From Phalacrocorax aristotelis (taxonomy: Eukaryota > Chordata > Aves > Suliformes > Phalacrocoracidae): 64,000 nucleotides of DNA. How positions within the stretch are numbered: position 1 is the stretch's first letter; each line of letters opens with the position of its first letter. Positions 63,864 to 64,000 of the stretch are shown one piece after another. The DNA is taken from the NCBI RefSeq assembly GCF_949628215.1, contig NC_134276.1:32676226-32740225 (forward strand). Direction: 5' to 3'. Both the position numbers and the translations under genes were made by a program. A model generated the notes under the pieces. It was not told the origin of the DNA, searched no databases, and saw nothing but the letters and a program-made list of their open reading frames with translations.

Positions 63864-64000
63864 AGGCTGCGATAGTGCAGAAGCAGGTTCAGCGCGGTGT
63901 CCTCATGCTGGAGAAGATTCTGTTCTTCCCTCCAGCCATGGAGGTGCTCTCCAGGGACACCGAGGTGTACCCCAAGGCCGGAGAGAACAAGGGGCCAGCT
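63864..64000 (+). CDS. Coding exon 5 of the plus-strand gene, cut by the window edge
   Basis: The acceptor CACCCCTCAG is followed by an open frame running to the last base (137 nt). Joined in phase 1 to exon 4, or to exon 3 if exon 4 is skipped, it reads EAAIVQKQVQRGVLMLEKIL and then FFPPAMEVLSRDTEVYPK. This is an amphipathic helix followed by a hydrophobic FFPP turn, clearly protein-like. An alternative acceptor two bases downstream also stays open but gives a Gly/Ser/Arg-rich sequence of poor protein character. No donor is reached before the edge, so the exon and gene continue to the right. Confidence 0.72.

Noticed and set aside
1-64000. Search for CRISPR arrays, operons, tRNA/rRNA genes, endogenous retrovirus genes and DNA transposons
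   Set aside because: Nothing with the required repeats, folds or protein motifs was seen. A vertebrate intergenic window does not support a bacterial-type system.

Overview
This is a vertebrate nuclear window, and most likely a bird. The evidence is a low repeat load, the presence of CR1 LINEs (a 3' end at the left edge and an older relic near 52.3 kb) as the only recognisable transposons, small exons in long introns, and one well-recognised single-copy gene. Nothing bacterial, viral or organellar was seen: no operons, CRISPR arrays, tRNA or rRNA genes, or retroviral genes.

Layout. 1-384 is the 3' part of a young CR1 LINE on the minus strand. 385-27,700 is intergenic, interrupted by a 469-bp uninterrupted pyrimidine tract (11,881-12,349) and a few microsatellites. 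27,707-28,788 (minus) is CBY2 (formerly SPERT/NURIT), a chibby-family, testis-associated coiled-coil protein. Its coding region is one open exon with a canonical AATAAA 66 nt past the stop. Two TATA-like boxes facing away from each other lie about 0.35 kb upstream. 29-54.6 kb is intergenic or 5'-intronic sequence with simple repeats and the old CR1 relic. 54,586-64,000 (plus) holds five exons of a second protein-coding gene that runs off the right edge.

The plus-strand gene was assembled by eye. Each of the five exons has a recognisable acceptor, the first four have donors, and all four junctions join in phase. Together they give an open 744-nt (248-codon) chain with no stop. I cannot place the protein by sequence alone. 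The order and divergent orientation next to CBY2 match the human arrangement COG3 - ERICH6B - CBY2 - SIAH3 on 13q14, so ERICH6B is the best candidate. That is a synteny inference, not a homology result.

The two genes are transcribed away from each other. CBY2 is known from spermatids in mammals, so the locus may be a testis/cilium-expressed divergent pair. Most other long open frames sit in GC-rich or simple-sequence DNA, overlap frames on both strands and show no splice or homology support, so I left them out of the annotation.
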